Below, in pieces: positions 43,011-45,546 of a DNA stretch of 45,546 nucleotides. A program made the translations under genes and the position numbers. The stretch comes from Pseudomonadota bacterium (lineage in GTDB: Bacteria; Pseudomonadota; Alphaproteobacteria; Caulobacterales; Caulobacteraceae). The DNA is taken from NCBI GenBank assembly GCA_963205005.1, contig CAUJHW010000057.1:1-45546 (forward strand), given 5' to 3'. The notes under the pieces are model-generated. The model was given only the letters and a program-made list of their open reading frames with translations. It searched no databases and was not told the DNA's origin. Position 1 is the stretch's first letter, and every line of letters begins with the position of its first letter.

Positions 43011-43206
43011 TCCAGCGCCCTCTGTTCAGCGGTCGGTGAAACACGAGGATGAGCCGCGCGCCTGCGCCTGAAATCGCGACGTGCAGCAGCCAGAAGCCGG
43101 CGGCGCTCGTCGACTCGCAGGACGCGCCGATCCAGCCCGACAGGTCGTTGGGGACGTAGCCGGCCAGGAAGGCGAAGCGCCGCTCCCGCGGTCCCCATGC
43201 GGCCAG
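43011..43206 (-). pseudogene. Possible remnant of a transporter C-terminus
   Basis: The frame after a stop (43207-43209) reads ...RERRFAFLAGYVPNDLSGWI..., then AAGFWLLHVAISGAGARLIL and VFHRPLNRG. It has a hydrophobic helix and charged end, in the style of the last segment of an MFS/POT transporter. It has no start codon, no upstream counterpart and runs without its own stop into the end of ppdK, so it would be a decayed fragment. The resemblance is weak and from memory; otherwise this 228-bp gap shows nothing. Confidence 0.28.
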
Positions 43207-43238
43207 CTACGCATTCTTCCGGCGGGGAGTCTGCGCGG

Positions 43239-44354
43239 CTACCGCTTGCGGACGAACACGGTCCCGGCCGAATAGCCCGCGCCGAACGAGCAGATCAGGC
43301 CGGTTTCACCCGCCGCAAAGTCATCGCTGGCCTTGTGGAAGGCGATGATCGAGCCGGCCGACGAGGTGTTGGCGTACTCGTCCAGGATGATGACGTTCTC
43401 GCCCTCGGCAGGCTCACGGCCCAGGACGCGTTTGCCGATCATGACGTTCATGTTGATGTTGGCCTGGTGCAGCCACATGCGCTTCAGGCCGTGGGGATCG
43501 ATGCCCAGGTCGCCGGCGTGCTCGACGATCATCTCCGAGACCATCGGCACAACCTCGCGGAAGACCTTGCGACCCTCCTGAACGAACAGCTTGTCCGTCG
43601 CGCCGATCCCCTCCGGGGCCGCGCGGTTGAGGAAGCCGAAGTTGTTGCGGATATTGTTGGAGAACTGGGTCTTCAGACGTGTGCCGAGGATGTCCCAGCC
43701 ACCGGTGGCGGTGTCGGCGCTCTCGACGATCACGGCGGTCGCCACGTCGCCGAAGATGAAGTGGCTGTCGCGGTCGCGGAAGTTCAGGTGGCCCGAGCAG
43801 ATCTCGGGATTGACCATCAGCACCGCACGGGCCGAACCCGAGGCCACGAAGTCGGCGGCGGTCTTGATGCCGAAGGTGGCCGAGGAGCAGGCCACGTTCA
43901 TGTCGAAGGCGAAGCCCTCGATGCCGAGGGCCTGCTGTACCTCGATCGCCATGGCCGGATAGGCGCGCTGCATGTTCGACGCCGCGCAGATCACAGCGCC
44001 GATCTCCGAGACCGGCTTGCCCCAACGCGCGATCGCCTCGCGGGCGGCGGCCACGGCCATCTCGGCCAGGACGGAAATCTCCTCGTTCGGGCGTTCCGGG
44101 ATGTTGGGCGCCATCCGCTCCGGGTCGACCAGGCCGGTCTTGTCGACGACGAAGCGCGACTTGATGCCGGACGCCTTCTCGATGAATTCGGCGGAGGAGG
44201 GGATCAGCGCCTGCGCGTCGCCGGCCTCGATGGCGGCGGCGTTGGCGGCGTTGAACCGCTCCACATAGGCGTTGAAGGTCTCGACCAGCTCGGCGTTCGA
44301 GAGGCTGTTGGGCGGCGTGTAGAGCCCCGTGGCGGCGATCACCGCATTGGTCAT
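43239..44354 (-). CDS. Beta-ketoacyl-ACP synthase III (FabH-like)
   Basis: A 371-residue thiolase-fold condensing enzyme that would join an acyl-CoA with malonyl-ACP. The triad is Cys156 (NVACSSATFG), His296 (LHQANINM) and Asn329 (YANTSSAGS). It is longer than classic FabH (about 320), with an insert at about 25-60 (TFNAYVERFNAANAAAIEAG) seen in a proteobacterial subgroup of KAS III proteins. The role may be initiation of fatty acid synthesis or a special lipid; a fatty acid hydroxylase gene lies 600 nt away. Confidence 0.93.
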   Translation of the reverse strand: MTNAVIAATGLYTPPNSLSNAELVETFNAYVERFNAANAAAIEAGDAQALIPSSAEFIEKASGIKSRFVVDKTGLVDPERMAPNIPERPNEEISVLAEMAVAAAREAIARWGKPVSEIGAVICAASNMQRAYPAMAIEVQQALGIEGFAFDMNVACSSATFGIKTAADFVASGSARAVLMVNPEICSGHLNFRDRDSHFIFGDVATAVIVESADTATGGWDILGTRLKTQFSNNIRNNFGFLNRAAPEGIGATDKLFVQEGRKVFREVVPMVSEMIVEHAGDLGIDPHGLKRMWLHQANINMNVMIGKRVLGREPAEGENVIILDEYANTSSAGSIIAFHKASDDFAAGETGLICSFGAGYSAGTVFVRKR

Positions 44355-44561
44355 GATTCAATCCCCGAAGCGTTCCGCGCCTGATTAGCACGGTGAGCGA
44401 CGGCGTCAGCCGCCATTGTGTGGGGTCAGCGCTACGTCCGCCGCGGAGCGATTCGAACCCGGCAACCGCTTGGGCGTCCCCCACGCCAGCCGGGCGGGCG
44501 GCATTCCCTTGACCCCGACCCTGCGCCCGATCACGTTCGGCCCGTGACAAGGGGGGATAGG

Positions 44562-44951
44562 GTGAGCGAGGCGTTCTTCATCCAGCTGGCGTTTTCGGCC
44601 GCCGCGGTCGGCGTGCTGGTCGCGATCGCGGCCTGGGCCAACATTGCGAGGCCGGTCGGCCCACTCGACGACCGCAAGGCGCGGACCCTGCTGGCGGAGG
44701 AGTTTCCCGGCCGGCAACTCGATGCGGTCTGGGTGGGAACCGACGGCGCCGGCGCCCTGGCGCGATCCGGCGGGCTGGCGCTGGTGATCTGCAAGGTCGG
44801 CGACGGCTTCGCCGCGCGGCAGATCCCGTGGGCCCAGGCGCTGGCGGCCAGCTTCCGGGATGGGCGTCTCAGCGTCGACCTGTCCGACATCTCTGCGCCG
44901 CGGGCGACCATCGCCCTGCCGGCATGGCCGCCGAAGGATCTCGCGGCATGA
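44562..44951 (+). CDS. Small membrane-anchored hypothetical protein
   Basis: A 129-residue protein with a GTG start preceded by GGGGGG at 6 nt. Residues 5-25 form a transmembrane helix (IQLAFSAAAVGVLVAIAAWA); the rest is a soluble alpha/beta domain of about 100 residues (VWVGTDGAGALARSGGLALVI; RATIALPAWP). Not recognised. Its stop overlaps the next ATG as ATGA, so it is probably coupled to the hydroxylase. The 207 bp before it hold no other gene. Confidence 0.75.
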   Translation: MSEAFFIQLAFSAAAVGVLVAIAAWANIARPVGPLDDRKARTLLAEEFPGRQLDAVWVGTDGAGALARSGGLALVICKVGDGFAARQIPWAQALAASFRDGRLSVDLSDISAPRATIALPAWPPKDLAA

Positions 44952-45546
44952 AGGGATTCGATCCGGTCGCGATGGCGACGCCGTTCTTCATTCTCACGGT
45001 CTTCCTGGAGATCGTCCTCGGGCGCTTCCGCAAGCTGAAGGCCAACTACGAGACAAAGGACACTGCGGTCTCGCTGGCCATGGGCACCCTGTCCGGCACG
45101 GCGGGCCTGCTGACGGCCGGCGTTGTCGTCGCCTCGACCCTTTGGGTCCATGAGCACCGGCTGTTCACGATCCCGATGACGGCGGTCTGGGCCTGGGTGG
45201 CGATCTTCCTGCTGGAAGACCTGACCTACTACTGGTTCCACCGTCTCAGCCACGAGCGGCGGTTCTGGTGGGCGGCGCACGTCAACCACCACTCTTCCCA
45301 GCACTACAACCTGTCGACGGCGCTGCGGCAGACCTGGACCGGCGGCATCGCCGGGACGTGGGCGCTCTGGCTGCCGCTGGCGTTCTTCGGCTTCCCGCCG
45401 GCGATGATCGCCATCCAGAAGGGGATCAGCCTCGTCTACCAGTACTGGATCCACACCGAGGCGATCCGCCGGATGCCGCGCTGGTTCGAGGCGGTGTTCA
45501 ACACGCCCTCGCATCACCGGGTGCACCATGCCCGCAACCCGCGCTA
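44948..45546 (+). CDS. Sterol desaturase/fatty acid hydroxylase family protein, 3' truncated
   Basis: The frame runs off the window end after 199 complete codons. It is a membrane di-iron enzyme of the ERG3/fatty acid hydroxylase superfamily. Transmembrane helices lie at about 10-25, 42-66 and 80-96. The His boxes are HRLSH (HxxxH), HVNHH (HxxHH) and HHRVHH; further histidines may lie beyond the end. Such enzymes hydroxylate or desaturate sterols, fatty acids or carotenoids with O2. The ATG overlaps the preceding stop. Confidence 0.92.
   Translation, partial: MKGFDPVAMATPFFILTVFLEIVLGRFRKLKANYETKDTAVSLAMGTLSGTAGLLTAGVVVASTLWVHEHRLFTIPMTAVWAWVAIFLLEDLTYYWFHRLSHERRFWWAAHVNHHSSQHYNLSTALRQTWTGGIAGTWALWLPLAFFGFPPAMIAIQKGISLVYQYWIHTEAIRRMPRWFEAVFNTPSHHRVHHARNPR

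Noticed and set aside
44440..44475. tRNA-like GATTCGAACC string suggesting a tRNA remnant
   Set aside because: The flanking bases do not form a T stem and no acceptor or anticodon arm can be built.

Overview
This window is GC-rich alphaproteobacterial chromosome, most likely Caulobacteraceae (Caulobacter/Phenylobacterium type). The strongest evidence is the order PCMT-like protein, TolC, popZ, valS, with an unmistakable PopZ at 11931-12503. PopZ is the polar organizing protein of stalked alphaproteobacteria. Two GTTC-N7-GTTC / GAAC-N7-GAAC sites of the alphaproteobacterial LexA type and small proteins of Caulobacterales type agree with this. The assignment is inferred from gene content, not from a search.

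Layout. 1-5936: the end of a prolyl oligopeptidase-type peptidase, then on the minus strand an RTX calcium-binding protein, a phosphotransferase, a VWA-domain protein and a short-chain dehydrogenase. 6150-9491: a compact integrative element of about 3.3 kb in the 3' half of tRNA-Cys, bounded by 45-bp direct repeats. It carries a tyrosine integrase, two HTH-type DNA-binding proteins, an unrecognised gene and terminal repeats that look like integrase arm sites. 9627-15360: PCMT-like protein, tolC, popZ and valS. 15372-20770: intergenic repeats, a small gene with a LexA-type box, a GDPD-like protein, a winged-helix protein, a structured leader, an acyl-CoA ligase and a TlyA-type methyltransferase with a probable CTG start. 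20767-27859: glycine-zipper protein, RlmD-type methyltransferase, five micro-proteins, a radical-SAM gene with a LexA-type box, a GT-A-like protein, a lytic transglycosylase and a family-4-like uracil-DNA glycosylase. 27906-33541: SGNH hydrolase, ETF-ubiquinone oxidoreductase, TPR lipoprotein, ispE. 33552-35566: amtB-glnK operon with a UUCG terminator. 35936-43010: fasciclin-domain protein, small secreted protein, a terminator or attenuator, glyQ, glyS, ppdK. 43011-45546: a possible transporter-tail remnant, a KAS III enzyme, a small membrane protein and a fatty acid hydroxylase/sterol desaturase cut by the window end.

Most of the window is housekeeping. The accessory parts are the tRNA-Cys element (integrase, probable excision/regulatory proteins, att and arm sites, operator-like palindromes), the RTX gene, and two genes that look LexA-controlled with nearly leaderless starts. 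No CRISPR array, rRNA, plasmid origin or transposase was seen.
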